Assembly: GCA_029778615.1 (NCBI GenBank)
Contig: JAKOPZ010000068.1
Coordinates: forward strand, 36,619 to 100,618
Source of the DNA: Chloroflexota bacterium
Lineage (GTDB): Bacteria; Chloroflexota; Anaerolineae; UBA4142; SHND01
Direction of reading: 5' to 3'
Length of the DNA stretch: 64,000 nt
Part shown: piece by piece, positions 34,100 through 42,713 of the stretch
Numbering within the stretch: position 1 is the first letter of the stretch
How the letters are laid out: each line of letters opens with the position of its first letter
The notes under the pieces: generated by a model
What the model saw: only the letters and a program-made list of their open reading frames with translations
Databases searched by the model: none
Told to the model about the DNA's origin: nothing
Position numbers and translations under genes: made by a program

Positions 34100-35101
34100 A
34101 TGTCCAGACCCGTTCTCAAAATCATGGGCGCCCTTTTGGCACTCGCCGGGGTCGCCATTCTCGTTTATGCGCTCTATATGTATGTGGCGCAAAAGCAGCT
34201 CGAAGCCACGCTGACCGCGCAAATTCCCGGACAAAACACCAATCCCCATATCACCAGCACTCCGGTCGTCCTTGTGCCCGCGTTGGATAATCCGCCGCCG
34301 ACGTCGCTTCCGACGATGGATAGCACGCGTGTCTCGCCGAGTGTCACGCCATTTCCGACGCACGCGACACCCGTCCAGCCCGACCCTACTTCAGCTGTGA
34401 ACGTGATGCGTACGGCAACCGCCATCTCTTTGATTCCGCGCACCCCGGTCCCCACAGACGAAATCACAAACATTCTCAGCAAGCCCACCATTTCGCCAAC
34501 GCCGACAATTATTCTCGCCGGCGTTGCAGTACCGACACCGGCGGAAGGTGCGCCAACCATTGATGCCGGCGCGCCGCACGCGAACGGCACACCACGCGGC
34601 ACCGGCGCGCTCGCGACGCGTTTGGAAATTCCGAAATTGAACTTGGATATTCCTATCAAAACGGCGCAATATGTGACGTTTCAACAGAACGGTCAACTCA
34701 TCAGCGATTGGAATGTGCCCTTTGACGCGGCGGGGCATTTGGTTACAACCGTTCAGCCCGGCGAAATCGGCAACGCGGTCTTGTCGGGACATCATAATCT
34801 CATCGCGCCCAATCAATTTGGGCTCGGCGTTTTCGCGGGTTTGTGGAATCTTTCGGTCGGCGATGAAATTCGCGTGGACACCGACGACGGCAAAGTCCAA
34901 CTGTGGCGCGTCAAAGAAACATTTCCCATCAAAGAAGGCGGCGAACCGCTTGCGGTGCGGATTCAACACGCACAGCAAATTATGGCGGACGGCGCGCAGC
35001 CCGTGCTCACCTTACTCACCTGCTGGAACGGTCAAGCCAACCCGCTTTCCGGCAACACGTATCGCTGGGTCATTCACGCGGAATTGGTGAATGTGAACTA
35101 A
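34100..35101 (+). CDS. Sortase family protein
   Basis: A membrane-anchored cysteine transpeptidase of 333 residues. An N-terminal helix (LKIMGALLALAGVAILVYAL, residues ~6-26) is followed by a long Thr/Pro/Val linker (~30-165) and a C-terminal sortase beta-barrel. Catalytic residues are His in SGHHNL, Cys in LLTCWNG and Arg in TYRWVIHAEL. The barrel starts at RLEIPKLNLDIPI. Sorting-signal substrates (LPxTG-like) were not found in the window. The long extracellular linker is unusual and may span a thick wall. The ATG follows a TATAAT element directly. Confidence 0.9.
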   Translation: MSRPVLKIMGALLALAGVAILVYALYMYVAQKQLEATLTAQIPGQNTNPHITSTPVVLVPALDNPPPTSLPTMDSTRVSPSVTPFPTHATPVQPDPTSAVNVMRTATAISLIPRTPVPTDEITNILSKPTISPTPTIILAGVAVPTPAEGAPTIDAGAPHANGTPRGTGALATRLEIPKLNLDIPIKTAQYVTFQQNGQLISDWNVPFDAAGHLVTTVQPGEIGNAVLSGHHNLIAPNQFGLGVFAGLWNLSVGDEIRVDTDDGKVQLWRVKETFPIKEGGEPLAVRIQHAQQIMADGAQPVLTLLTCWNGQANPLSGNTYRWVIHAELVNVN

Positions 35102-35102
35102 A

Positions 35103-35167
35103 AAGTCAAAAGCTCAAAGCTAAAAAATACGATGACTTTGAGCTTTTAACTTTTTGCTTTTAGCTTT
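35103..35167 (+). terminator. Hairpin/terminator after sortase, built of iterated words
   Basis: AGTCAAAAGCTCAAAG (35103-35118) pairs with CTTTGAGCTTTTAACTTTTT (35139-35158) and is followed by further AGCTTTT-type words. It can act as a terminator for the sortase gene and belongs to the iterated-word hairpins of this window. Confidence 0.65.
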
Positions 35168-35171
35168 CTCT

Positions 35172-36371
35172 ATGCCTTTTTCTCTCGATGAAATTCTCGC
35201 GCGCGGCGTCGCGGAAATCATTACCGAAGCAGGACTGCGCGCGCGCATCGCCGAAGGAAAACCGCTGCGCTTGAAAATGGGCTTTGACCCCTCGCGTCCG
35301 CTGCTCACGATTGGCAACATGGTCGGCATTCGCAAGCTGCGCCAATTCCAAGAACTCGGGCATCACGTCATTTTGATTGTCGGAGATTGGACGGCGCAGA
35401 TTGGCGACCCGTCGGGCAAAGACGAAACGCGCAAAATGTTGTCCTACGCGCAAACGCAAGAAAACGCGCGCACATTCATGGACCAATTCTTTAAGGTTGC
35501 GGACCAAGACAAAACAGAGGTGCGCTGGCAAAGCGAATGGTTCGGCAAATTCAATCTCGAAGATGTGTTTCATCTGGCGAAAACGTTCACGCTCGCGGAC
35601 ATGCTGGAACACGAGACCTTTCGCAAACGGCACGAAGCAGGGCAGCCATTGACGTTGATTGAATTGATGTATCCCGCGCTGCAAGCGTACGATTCGATTG
35701 CGATTGACGCCGATGTAGAATTTGGCGGGATGGACCAAAAATTCAATATCCTTGCGGGACGCCAATTGCAGGAGCGTCGCGGCAAACGCCCACAAGAAGT
35801 TTTTCTCGTGCCGCTTTTGCCCGGCACCGACGGCAACGCAAAAATGGGCAAATCGCTCGGCAACACGATTGATGTGTACGACACGCCGAACGACATTTAT
35901 GGCAAAGTGATGTCGCTCGCCGACAGCGCGCTGCCAATTTATCTCACCGTCGCATCCGATTTGCCGACCGCGCAAGTGGACGAATACAAACGCGCGCTCG
36001 CACAAGGTAACGTGAATCCGCGCGATATCAAAATGAAACTCGCCTACGACATCGTGCGCCAATTCCACGACGCGGACGCGGCGCGCGCGGCGGAACAAGA
36101 ATTTATCCGCGTCTTTTCCAAACGCGAACTGCCGACGGAAATGGAAACGTTCGCACTCGCCGCGCCGCTGCCCATCGTGGAATTGTTGGTCGCGACAAAA
36201 TTCGCGCCAAGCAAAAGCCAAGCGCGTGAGTTGATTCGCCAAGGCGGCGTGAAATTGAACGACGAAAAAATTTCCGAAATGGACGCGGTGATTCCACAGC
36301 CGGCGGAGGGCGCCGAAGCCATTTTGAGCGTCGGTCGCCGCAAGTTTGTGAAACTAACACACGGTGCGTAG
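35172..36371 (+). CDS. tyrS: Tyrosyl-tRNA synthetase with altered HIGH motif
   Basis: A class I synthetase, 399 residues, of the TyrRS-2 type. Rossmann fold (KMGFDPSRPLLTIGNMVGIR), FGGMDQKFNILAGRQLQ, KMGKSLGN in place of KMSKS, and a C-terminal S4 RNA-binding domain (KSQARELIRQGGVKLNDEKI). The HIGH signature, normally HLGH or HIGH, reads TIGN (Thr46-Ile-Gly-Asn49), losing both ATP-contacting histidines. The rest of the site is well conserved, so it is likely active but unusual. The ATG at 35172 follows a repeat-rich hairpin, and Shine-Dalgarno support is poor. Confidence 0.93.
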   Translation: MPFSLDEILARGVAEIITEAGLRARIAEGKPLRLKMGFDPSRPLLTIGNMVGIRKLRQFQELGHHVILIVGDWTAQIGDPSGKDETRKMLSYAQTQENARTFMDQFFKVADQDKTEVRWQSEWFGKFNLEDVFHLAKTFTLADMLEHETFRKRHEAGQPLTLIELMYPALQAYDSIAIDADVEFGGMDQKFNILAGRQLQERRGKRPQEVFLVPLLPGTDGNAKMGKSLGNTIDVYDTPNDIYGKVMSLADSALPIYLTVASDLPTAQVDEYKRALAQGNVNPRDIKMKLAYDIVRQFHDADAARAAEQEFIRVFSKRELPTEMETFALAAPLPIVELLVATKFAPSKSQARELIRQGGVKLNDEKISEMDAVIPQPAEGAEAILSVGRRKFVKLTHGA

Positions 36372-36464
36372 GACAATTCAGCGCGAACGCAGTTCGCACA
36401 AATTGCCCCAATGAATTGTTTTTAATCCTTTACCCAATCTTTGCCCACTCTTAACACTGGCCTC

Positions 36465-36493
36465 TTGACCCGCGCCGTAAAATTTTCTACACT
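36465..36493 (+). promoter_or_regulatory. Promoter of the cNMP-binding protein gene
   Basis: TTGACC (36465-36470), 17-nt spacer, TACACT (36488-36493). It is followed at normal distance by ACAAGGA and the ATG at 36520. Confidence 0.65.
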
Positions 36494-36519
36494 GAAAAAA
36501 ATTTCGGACAAGGAAAAGT

Positions 36520-36870
36520 ATGAGCGCGATTCAACTGTTACGCAATGAAAAAGATGTCATCGCCATTCCCGCCGGACAAACAATATTTCATGACGGGGAC
36601 CCGGGCGATGCGATGTACGTCGTTCTCGAAGGCGTCGTTCAAATTGTTCACAACGGGAAATGGATTGAAGATGTCGAGGCGGGCAGCATTTTCGGCGAGA
36701 TGGCGTTGATTGACGACCAGCCGCGCAGTGCGAGCGCAATTGCCAAAACGAACGTTCAGGTTGCGCGCGTGGACCAAAAACGTTTTGAATTCCTCGTACA
36801 GTATTCGCCGTTTTTCGCGGTAGAGGTCATGCGAATTATGGCAAGGCGTTTACGACAGCGCCTAAACTAA
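36520..36870 (+). CDS. Single-domain cyclic-nucleotide-binding protein
   Basis: A 116-residue CAP/FNR-type sensor domain with no DNA-binding or catalytic part. The beta-roll (AIPAGQTIFHDGDPGDAMYV) and the phosphate-binding cassette GSIFGEMALIDDQPRSASA are complete, with Glu and Arg positioned to bind cyclic nucleotide ribose-phosphate. The C-terminal helix (FAVEVMRIMARRLRQRL) would be the dimer helix. It may act as a soluble cNMP effector partner. A promoter and terminator enclose it, so it is monocistronic. Confidence 0.88.
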   Translation: MSAIQLLRNEKDVIAIPAGQTIFHDGDPGDAMYVVLEGVVQIVHNGKWIEDVEAGSIFGEMALIDDQPRSASAIAKTNVQVARVDQKRFEFLVQYSPFFAVEVMRIMARRLRQRLN

Positions 36871-36911
36871 AAGCGGCTCGCGACTCGCGCATCGCGAATC
36901 GAAAAATCTGT

Positions 36912-36945
36912 AACGCGGCGCATCATGCGCCGCGTTGTTTTTTGT
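36912..36945 (+). terminator. Terminator after the cNMP-binding gene
   Basis: AACGCGGCGCAT and ATGCGCCGCGTT form a stem with a TC-type loop, followed by GTTTTTTG. Confidence 0.85.
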
Positions 36946-37075
36946 TGAACCGAAAAATTTTTTCGTCCGCATAGTCTTTTTGCGCTATGCGAAATACACG
37001 TTTTCAAACCAGCGGAACGCACCAAACCAGCGCAGACAAAAAATGCGCGCGGTTTAACAAATGGACGCATGACGC

Positions 37076-37975
37076 ATGACAAATAACTTTCTCGCCCTCT
37101 CCAATCTCGGCAAAAACGGCGCGGCACGCTGGGTCGGCGGCACGCTTTTGATTTTGTTTTTGTGGTTCATCGTCGGCAGCATTGCTACCCTGCCCTTTTT
37201 GTTCTTGAGCGGCATGGATTTTGCCACGGGCAATCTCGCAACAGGTGACCCATTTTGGGTTTATCTGGCGGTCAATGTGAGTTTTCCGTTCATCTGGCTT
37301 GGCGTGTGGCTCGCCGTAAAATTCCTGCATCAACGCGCGTTTCGCACGCTCATCACGCCCGCGCCAAAAATTTCATGGACGCGCCTCGCGCAAGGATTCG
37401 GCGTATGGTTTGTTCTCATCGCCATCGTCCAGATTGTCGAGTTTGTGATTTATCCCGAACGCGCGGTCTTGACGTTTGACCCAGCGCGCTGGATTTTGTT
37501 TTTGCCCTTTGTGCTGGTGCTCACGCCCATTCAAACGAGCGCAGAGGAAATCTTGTTTCGCGGCTATTGGCTGCAAGGCATCGGACGCCTGACCCAAAAT
37601 ATTGTCGCGTTATGCGTGGTCAATGGAATTCTTTTTGCGCTGCCGCACATGCTCAACCCGGAAGTCGTCGCCAATCCCAATAGCACACTGTTACTTTTTC
37701 TCAATTATTTTGTGACGGGCGCGGCGCTCGCGCTGTATACTTTGCGCGATGGGCGCCTCGAACTCGCGTTGGGCGCGCACGCGGCGAATAATTTGTTTGC
37801 CGCGCTGGTGGTGAATTATCAAGATTCCACACTCACGACGCCGGCGGTTTACACAAATCCCGTGCTCGACGCGACGTTCGGCTTGATTGCGCTCGTGCTT
37901 ATTGCAATCGCCTTTTATCTGATTGTGTTTCGATTTTTCAGAGGCGATTCGCCGACAGAGGATACCGTGCGATGA
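37076..37975 (+). CDS. CPBP-family intramembrane metalloprotease
   Basis: A polytopic membrane protein of 299 residues in the CAAX-prenyl-protease/bacteriocin-processing family (ABI). The four conserved motifs are EEILFRG (two Glu and Arg), FALPHMLNP (His) and ALGAHAANNLF (His and Asn) in the second half, with about seven membrane helices. Such proteases process peptides in the membrane, but roles in housekeeping species are mostly unknown. It overlaps the next gene by 4 nt (ATGA), so the two are coupled. Confidence 0.9.
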   Translation: MTNNFLALSNLGKNGAARWVGGTLLILFLWFIVGSIATLPFLFLSGMDFATGNLATGDPFWVYLAVNVSFPFIWLGVWLAVKFLHQRAFRTLITPAPKISWTRLAQGFGVWFVLIAIVQIVEFVIYPERAVLTFDPARWILFLPFVLVLTPIQTSAEEILFRGYWLQGIGRLTQNIVALCVVNGILFALPHMLNPEVVANPNSTLLLFLNYFVTGAALALYTLRDGRLELALGAHAANNLFAALVVNYQDSTLTTPAVYTNPVLDATFGLIALVLIAIAFYLIVFRFFRGDSPTEDTVR

Positions 37976-38484
37976 GCAAACTGGTTGAACTCCTGACATT
38001 GGGCGACCGCCGCACGACGGGCAAGAGCAAAGAGGTTGCCGAAGCGATTCTTCAAAATCCGCGAGAATTCGACGCGGTGTTTAAAGCGATGTGGCAGAGC
38101 GACGACGCGGGCGTGCGAATGCGCGCGGCGGATGTTTGCGAACATGTAACGCAAACGCGTCCCGATTTGCTGCAAACGCGCAAAAAAGATTTTCTGAAAT
38201 ACGTCGCGCCCGTCACACAGCAAGAAGTTCGTTGGCACTATTGCCAAATGCTGCCGCGTTTGAAATTGACGCGCGCGGAACGACGACGCGCGTTTGAACA
38301 ATTGAAAACATTCGCGGGCGACCAAAGCAGCATCGTCAAAACATTCGCGCTGCAAGCAATGTTTGATTTATCCGAACAAGACGAATCGCTGCGCGACGAA
38401 ACGCGCGCGTGGATTGAACAACAAATGGAGGATGGAACGCCGGCGGTAAAATCGCGAGGGGAAAAATTATTGCAAAAATTGTAG
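37972..38484 (+). CDS. HEAT-repeat-like protein
   Basis: A 170-residue soluble all-helical protein with repeated helix pairs (GVRMRAADVCEHVTQTRPDL; QQEVRWHYCQMLPRLKLTRA; SIVKTFALQAMFDLSEQDES), a HEAT/armadillo-like solenoid. Likely a protein-binding scaffold. Its start overlaps the CPBP protease stop by 4 nt, suggesting a shared process. No catalytic motif is visible. Confidence 0.75.
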   Translation: MSKLVELLTLGDRRTTGKSKEVAEAILQNPREFDAVFKAMWQSDDAGVRMRAADVCEHVTQTRPDLLQTRKKDFLKYVAPVTQQEVRWHYCQMLPRLKLTRAERRRAFEQLKTFAGDQSSIVKTFALQAMFDLSEQDESLRDETRAWIEQQMEDGTPAVKSRGEKLLQKL

Positions 38485-38567
38485 GGGCGTTCGTAAGGGC
38501 GTTCAATTGAACGCCCTTACGAACGCCCTTACGTTTGAACGCCCTTACGTTTGAACGCCCTTACGTT
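38485..38567. repeat. Iterated-word hairpin (AACGCCCTTACG)
   Basis: CGTAAGGGCGTTCAATTGAA followed by CGCCCTTACG (38500-38529 region) is a perfect inverted repeat, and then further tandem copies of AACGCCCTTACG separated by TTTG run to 38567. It separates two convergent genes and could terminate both. Confidence 0.75.
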
Positions 38568-39814
38568 TCTTCGGGATAATCCAGCATCGTCACGCGCACG
38601 CGGTCGCCCGGACGATATTCTAAAACGTCGGGCGGCATTTCGAGCAATCCATTCGCGCGCGTGACCGACGATAAAATTCCAGAACCTTGTTCGCCCGTCG
38701 TCGTCGCAACGTATTCGCCGTTGTCGTTCCGTGAAACGTGAACGCGAATGTAATTTCGCCTGCCCGCGTTGTTTTCCGCGCGGTCTCGCAAAATCGCGTT
38801 CACGTATGGGCGCGCGAATCTTGTTTTGCCGAGCATCGTGAGAATTGCGGGACGCGCAAAGGTTTCGAAAGAAATGAGCGCGCTCACAGGATTTCCAGGA
38901 AGTCCGAGCAGCGGTGTCTTGCCGACAATTCCAAACGCGAGTGGTTTCCCCGGCTTCATGTTCACTTGCCAAAAGTGCATCTCACCTTCCGTGTTCAGCA
39001 CATCTTTGACAATATCGTAATCGCCGACCGAAACGCCCGCAGAGGTGATGAATAAATCCGCGCCCGCGTCAATGCCCGCGCGAATTTTCCGCGTCAAATC
39101 TTCCACGTTATCGCGCGCAATGCCAAGACGAATCGGAATTCCTCCCGCTTTCAACACCGCCGCCGCGTTCGAATATTCATTCGAGTTGCGAATTTTTCCT
39201 TCCGTTAGCGGCTCGTCAATCGCGACGAGTTCATCGCCCGTCGCCAGAATTGCCACGCGCGGACGACGATGCACCGCGACCTTGCTCTGCCCTATCGAAG
39301 CGAGCAGACCGATTTCGGAAGGACGCAGCGTTGTGCCTTTGGGCAAAACGATTTCGTTCTGACGAATATCCTCGCCCGCTAAACGCACGCTCGTCCCGCG
39401 TTCGGGCGCGCTCAAAATTTCGACCGCGCCACTCCCCTTGCCCGACGCTTTTTGACTCACCGCTTCGGACGTATCCTCAAAACGCACAATCGTGTCCGCG
39501 CCCGGCGGCATCACGGCGCCTGTCATAATCCGAATCGCCGTGCCTTGTGTAACCCCTGTGCTTGGCACATAGCCCGCGCCCAAATCGGCAACCACGCGCA
39601 GACGAATCGGATTTTGCGGTGACGCGCCGCGAATGTCCTCCGCGCGCACCGCATAGCCATCCATCGCGGAATTGTTGTGCGGCGGGACATTGATTGGCGA
39701 GAAAATATCTTGCGTCAAAACGCGGTCGAGCGCGTCGAGCAGGTCAACGCGTTCGGGTTCGAGCGGGGCAAAATGTTGGAGGATGTACGCGCGTGCTTCT
39801 TCGACAGAAATCAT
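38561..39814 (-). CDS. moeA: Molybdopterin molybdenumtransferase MoeA
   Basis: Inserts molybdenum into adenylated molybdopterin. 417 residues with the standard domains: NNSAMDGYAVRAEDIRG in domain III, ILATGDELVAIDEPL and RNSNEYSNAAAVLKAGG, the catalytic TSAGVSVGDYDIVKDVL loop, GLPGNPVSALISFE, and the C-terminal domain IV. ATG 39814 (MISVEEAR) is the family start. Last gene of a run LON - mobA - tatA - moeA on one strand. Its product is needed by the CO dehydrogenase encoded at 57.8-61.6 kb. Confidence 0.94.
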   Translation of the reverse strand: MISVEEARAYILQHFAPLEPERVDLLDALDRVLTQDIFSPINVPPHNNSAMDGYAVRAEDIRGASPQNPIRLRVVADLGAGYVPSTGVTQGTAIRIMTGAVMPPGADTIVRFEDTSEAVSQKASGKGSGAVEILSAPERGTSVRLAGEDIRQNEIVLPKGTTLRPSEIGLLASIGQSKVAVHRRPRVAILATGDELVAIDEPLTEGKIRNSNEYSNAAAVLKAGGIPIRLGIARDNVEDLTRKIRAGIDAGADLFITSAGVSVGDYDIVKDVLNTEGEMHFWQVNMKPGKPLAFGIVGKTPLLGLPGNPVSALISFETFARPAILTMLGKTRFARPYVNAILRDRAENNAGRRNYIRVHVSRNDNGEYVATTTGEQGSGILSSVTRANGLLEMPPDVLEYRPGDRVRVTMLDYPEET

Positions 39815-39815
39815 A

Positions 39816-39884
39816 AGCGACGAATGACCCACCACGGACGACGGACGCCGATTATTCTTTGTCCTTTGTCATCCGTCGTTCGTC
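39816..39884. repeat. Iterated-word hairpin (GACGAATGAC)
   Basis: GCGACGAATGACCCACCACG then GACGACGGAC (39818-39847) matches the reverse complement of GTCCTTTGTCATCCGTCGTT then CGTC (39861-39884) imperfectly. It lies between tatA and moeA. Confidence 0.6.
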
Positions 39885-40068
39885 AAGAATTCTTGGGCGC
39901 TTCTTCGTTTTTTGGCTCTTCTTTGGTCACGCCCGTTTCACTGCCTTTGCGAAATTCGGCAACGCCTTTGCCCAACGCGCCCATGATGTCGGTGAGACGG
40001 CTCGCGCCAAAAATCACCAATACAATCACCAACACGATTAAAAGTTCGGGAACACCTAAATTCGGCAT
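39883..40068 (-). CDS. tatA: Twin-arginine translocase subunit TatA/E
   Basis: A 61-residue TatA-type protein. N-terminal helix LGVPELLIVLVIVLVIFGAS, the FG hinge, an amphipathic helix (SRLTDIMGALGKGVAEFRKG) and a short acidic tail. It forms the Tat pore for folded, often cofactor-containing proteins. ATG 40068 has a GGAG site. Position between mobA and moeA fits export of molybdoenzymes. tatC and tatB are not in the window. Confidence 0.9.
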   Translation of the reverse strand: MPNLGVPELLIVLVIVLVIFGASRLTDIMGALGKGVAEFRKGSETGVTKEEPKNEEAPKNS

Positions 40069-40093
40069 AGCTACTCCTCTTGTGCGCCGGGCG

Positions 40094-40735
40094 TCACGCG
40101 AAAAACGTTCGCGCCCGCGCGAATTCTTCCGGTGTATTGATATTCCACAACGAAATATGCTGTGGGTCAAATTTCTCTATCTCGCTCAAACTCACTACAC
40201 GCACGCGCACGGCATCGTGAAAAGAAATCATTCGGAAATCATTTCGCTCTAGCGCGTCGCGGATGGGCGTCAAACACGTCTTGCGATAGACCGCGTGCAG
40301 TGGATGCAGTTTTCGTTTTTTCGCGGTCATGGGCAGCGTCGCGTTTTCCTCTCTGTTGCCGCCCTGCCCGTCGTCGCTGCTGGGGATGACCATATCATAA
40401 GCGGATGAAAGTGCGATGAGATTTTGTATCAATGCGGGATTCAAAAACGGCATATCGCACGCGACCGCGAACGCCAATTCATTTTGGGCAGCGCGCAAGC
40501 CCGAATACAAACCGCCGAGCGAACCTGTGTTGGGAAATTCATCCCGCACCACGCGCGCGTCTAATTTTTCAAAGCCGGCGGCGTTCGTGACCACGAGCAA
40601 TTCCGTACATACTCCGCGCAGTGCGTCCGCGACGCGTTCGACGAGAAATTTGCCGCCCAGTTCCATCCACGCTTTATCGCGTCCCATACGCCGCGACGCG
40701 CCGCCCGCCAGAATAATCCCGGTTACGCTTTCCAC
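40094..40735 (-). CDS. mobA: Molybdenum cofactor guanylyltransferase-type nucleotidyltransferase
   Basis: A 213-residue nucleotidyltransferase of the MobA/MocA group that adds a nucleotide to Mo-molybdopterin. The signature LAGGASRRMGRDKAWMELGG binds the nucleotide and AVACDMPFLNP carries the metal Asp. MobA makes the guanine dinucleotide and MocA the cytosine form used by CO dehydrogenase and xanthine-type enzymes; sequence alone does not decide which. It ends 26 bp before tatA and starts 11 bp after the LON-domain gene. Confidence 0.88.
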   Translation of the reverse strand: MESVTGIILAGGASRRMGRDKAWMELGGKFLVERVADALRGVCTELLVVTNAAGFEKLDARVVRDEFPNTGSLGGLYSGLRAAQNELAFAVACDMPFLNPALIQNLIALSSAYDMVIPSSDDGQGGNREENATLPMTAKKRKLHPLHAVYRKTCLTPIRDALERNDFRMISFHDAVRVRVVSLSEIEKFDPQHISLWNINTPEEFARARTFFA

Positions 40736-40745
40736 ATGTCACGCG

Positions 40746-41423
40746 TTAATTATTGCTGAATTTATCAAAATCGCGCCGCGCAAATGTTTCGCGCATTGTT
40801 TTCACACGCCCCAAAAAGGCGCGCTCGGCTTCCACCATCTCTATTTCGCGCGCGAGGCGTTCCTGCACCGATTCGATTTCTAACAGTTGCTGCTTTTCTT
40901 CGTTCGGCACTTGAAGGTTCGCCGCAATCGTATACGACAAGATTTGCGGGTCCAGCGGCGCGACAATTTGCCCGGGGCGGTCTTCATCGTCCATCAATTC
41001 TGCCAAATCGGTCACGTAATTGATGTATGCCTTGTGCGCGAGTTTGGTCAAGCGCGTCAGCGCGGCAACATCGCCCATCTCGTCATGCCACGTCTCGATG
41101 TCACCGCTCAAGTACGGATGATGATTGTACGTTTTCAAAAGACGAAAACGCACCATGCCCATCGTGAGCATGTTCATCCGTCCATCCTCCAACTCTTCGA
41201 CATTCACAATCCGCGCAACCGTTCCGACCGTCACCGTTTCTGCCTGTGCAGCAACTTCCGCACCTGATGTGATAAGCAGCACCCCGAAACCAATGCGCTC
41301 GCGCAGACAGCGCGTCATCATCTCTTGATAGCGCGGCTCGAAAATATGAAGCGGCAAAGGCATGCGCGGAAAGAGCACCGTATTGAGAGGAAAGAGCGGT
41401 AAATCGCGTTCCGGAATTTCCAT
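40746..41423 (-). CDS. LON substrate-binding domain protein
   Basis: A 225-residue stand-alone N-terminal domain of Lon protease (PUA-like). LPLFPLNTVLFPRMPLPLHI, then FEPRYQEMMTRCL, are diagnostic. It has no ATPase or protease part. Such proteins are common in bacteria; their role is unclear, perhaps in substrate recognition. It starts at ATG 41423 (MEIPERDLPLF) and is the first gene of the run with mobA, tatA and moeA, only 10 bp from mobA. Confidence 0.9.
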   Translation of the reverse strand: MEIPERDLPLFPLNTVLFPRMPLPLHIFEPRYQEMMTRCLRERIGFGVLLITSGAEVAAQAETVTVGTVARIVNVEELEDGRMNMLTMGMVRFRLLKTYNHHPYLSGDIETWHDEMGDVAALTRLTKLAHKAYINYVTDLAELMDDEDRPGQIVAPLDPQILSYTIAANLQVPNEEKQQLLEIESVQERLAREIEMVEAERAFLGRVKTMRETFARRDFDKFSNN

Positions 41424-41537
41424 AAGCAATGCGCGCAATTATACAATGAACAAGAAACATTCAATAATGGACAATCGAAAATCCGCAGTGAAAAAAAATA
41501 GGAACGCCGAAGGAATGACAAAGGCGGCGCGGTATCA

Positions 41538-42713
41538 TTACTCGACGCGCAGGACAAGCGTTTTCAAATACAACGTCTCGGGAATTTGCAAAATCCACGG
41601 ATGGTCAGCGGGCTGATACGTGACGGTAACGACGCGCGCCCGCCGCGCCAAGTCACTCGCGGCAATCCGTGACACTTGAATCAAGTCATTGACGCTAATG
41701 TGATACGCGCAGGTTGAGAGAAACAAAATTCCGTCAGGTTCGAGCAATTTGAGCGCGTGCGCGGTCAAACGCGTAAACAGCTGCTTGGCAGGCGGCACAT
41801 CGTTTTTGTGTTTCGCGAGGGTTGGCGGGTCGAGCACGATGTGAGTAAAGCGCCGCTTTTCATCCCCCAAAATTCGCAACAGTTCTTCCGCGTCACCCCA
41901 ACGCGCGCCCACGCGGTCGCCGAGCTGATTGCGCTGCGCGTTGACTTCCAATTGTTGTAACGCGCTCGAGTCTTTGTCCACTGCCAACGCACGCGCGCCC
42001 GCTTTTGCCGCGTGCAAGGAAAAACCGCCGGTATAGCTGAACACGTCCAATACGCGCGCATCGTCGTTCACCATTGCGCGCAAGAGACGCCGATTGTCGC
42101 GTTGGTCAAGATAAAAGCCCGTTTTTTGTCCCGCTTGCGGATTCACCAAAAATTGCACATCGTCTTCGTAAATGGAAATTTCTTCCGGCACCGCGCCGTA
42201 CAGCAATCCTACCCGCGCGTCCAATCCTTCTTCGCGCCTTGCCTGCGTATCGCTGCGCTCGTACGCGCCGCGCGCGGGAAACACTTTTTTCAACGCTTGC
42301 AGAATTTCTTTGCGAAATTGCTCGACGCCCGCGTTGCGAAATTGCACGACAATGACGTCGGCGAATTGGTCCACGACGAGTCCCGGCAATTGGTCGGCTT
42401 CGCCATGAACCAAGCGCCGCGCGTTCGTCCCAGCCACTGCGTTGGCGCGCCGCGCGAGCGCCTGCGCGAATCGCGCTTCAAAAAACGCGCGGTTGATTTT
42501 TTCTGCCGCGTTGTACGTGAGAATGCGCGCGGCGATATGCGAATGCGGATTAAAAAACGCGCGGGCGATAAATTCACCGCGCGTATCTTCCAGTTCGACG
42601 ACCTCGCCCGCTTGCGGTTCGCCGCGCACTTGGTCAATTTCGTCCGCATACAACCATGGATATTGATTCCGCAACTTTTTTACGCGGTCCGCTTGGACCA
42701 CAATGCTCGTCAT
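41538..42713 (-). CDS. rlmI: 23S rRNA (cytosine-C5) methyltransferase, RlmI-like
   Basis: A 391-residue SAM-dependent methyltransferase. The N-terminal PUA domain (residues ~1-75: VVQADRVKKLRNQYPWLYAD) precedes an EEHEE insert and a Rossmann fold with SAM motif VLDVFSYTGGFSLHAAKAGA, acidic loop VDKDSSA and LDPPTLAK, plus the TC cysteine motif (LSTCAYH). RlmI methylates C1962 of 23S rRNA in E. coli. The start overlaps the stop of the upstream membrane-protein gene by 4 nt. Confidence 0.9.
   Translation of the reverse strand: MTSIVVQADRVKKLRNQYPWLYADEIDQVRGEPQAGEVVELEDTRGEFIARAFFNPHSHIAARILTYNAAEKINRAFFEARFAQALARRANAVAGTNARRLVHGEADQLPGLVVDQFADVIVVQFRNAGVEQFRKEILQALKKVFPARGAYERSDTQARREEGLDARVGLLYGAVPEEISIYEDDVQFLVNPQAGQKTGFYLDQRDNRRLLRAMVNDDARVLDVFSYTGGFSLHAAKAGARALAVDKDSSALQQLEVNAQRNQLGDRVGARWGDAEELLRILGDEKRRFTHIVLDPPTLAKHKNDVPPAKQLFTRLTAHALKLLEPDGILFLSTCAYHISVNDLIQVSRIAASDLARRARVVTVTYQPADHPWILQIPETLYLKTLVLRVE

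Noticed and set aside
35160..36242. 360-codon minus-strand open frame
   Set aside because: Shadow of tyrS; no family resemblance.
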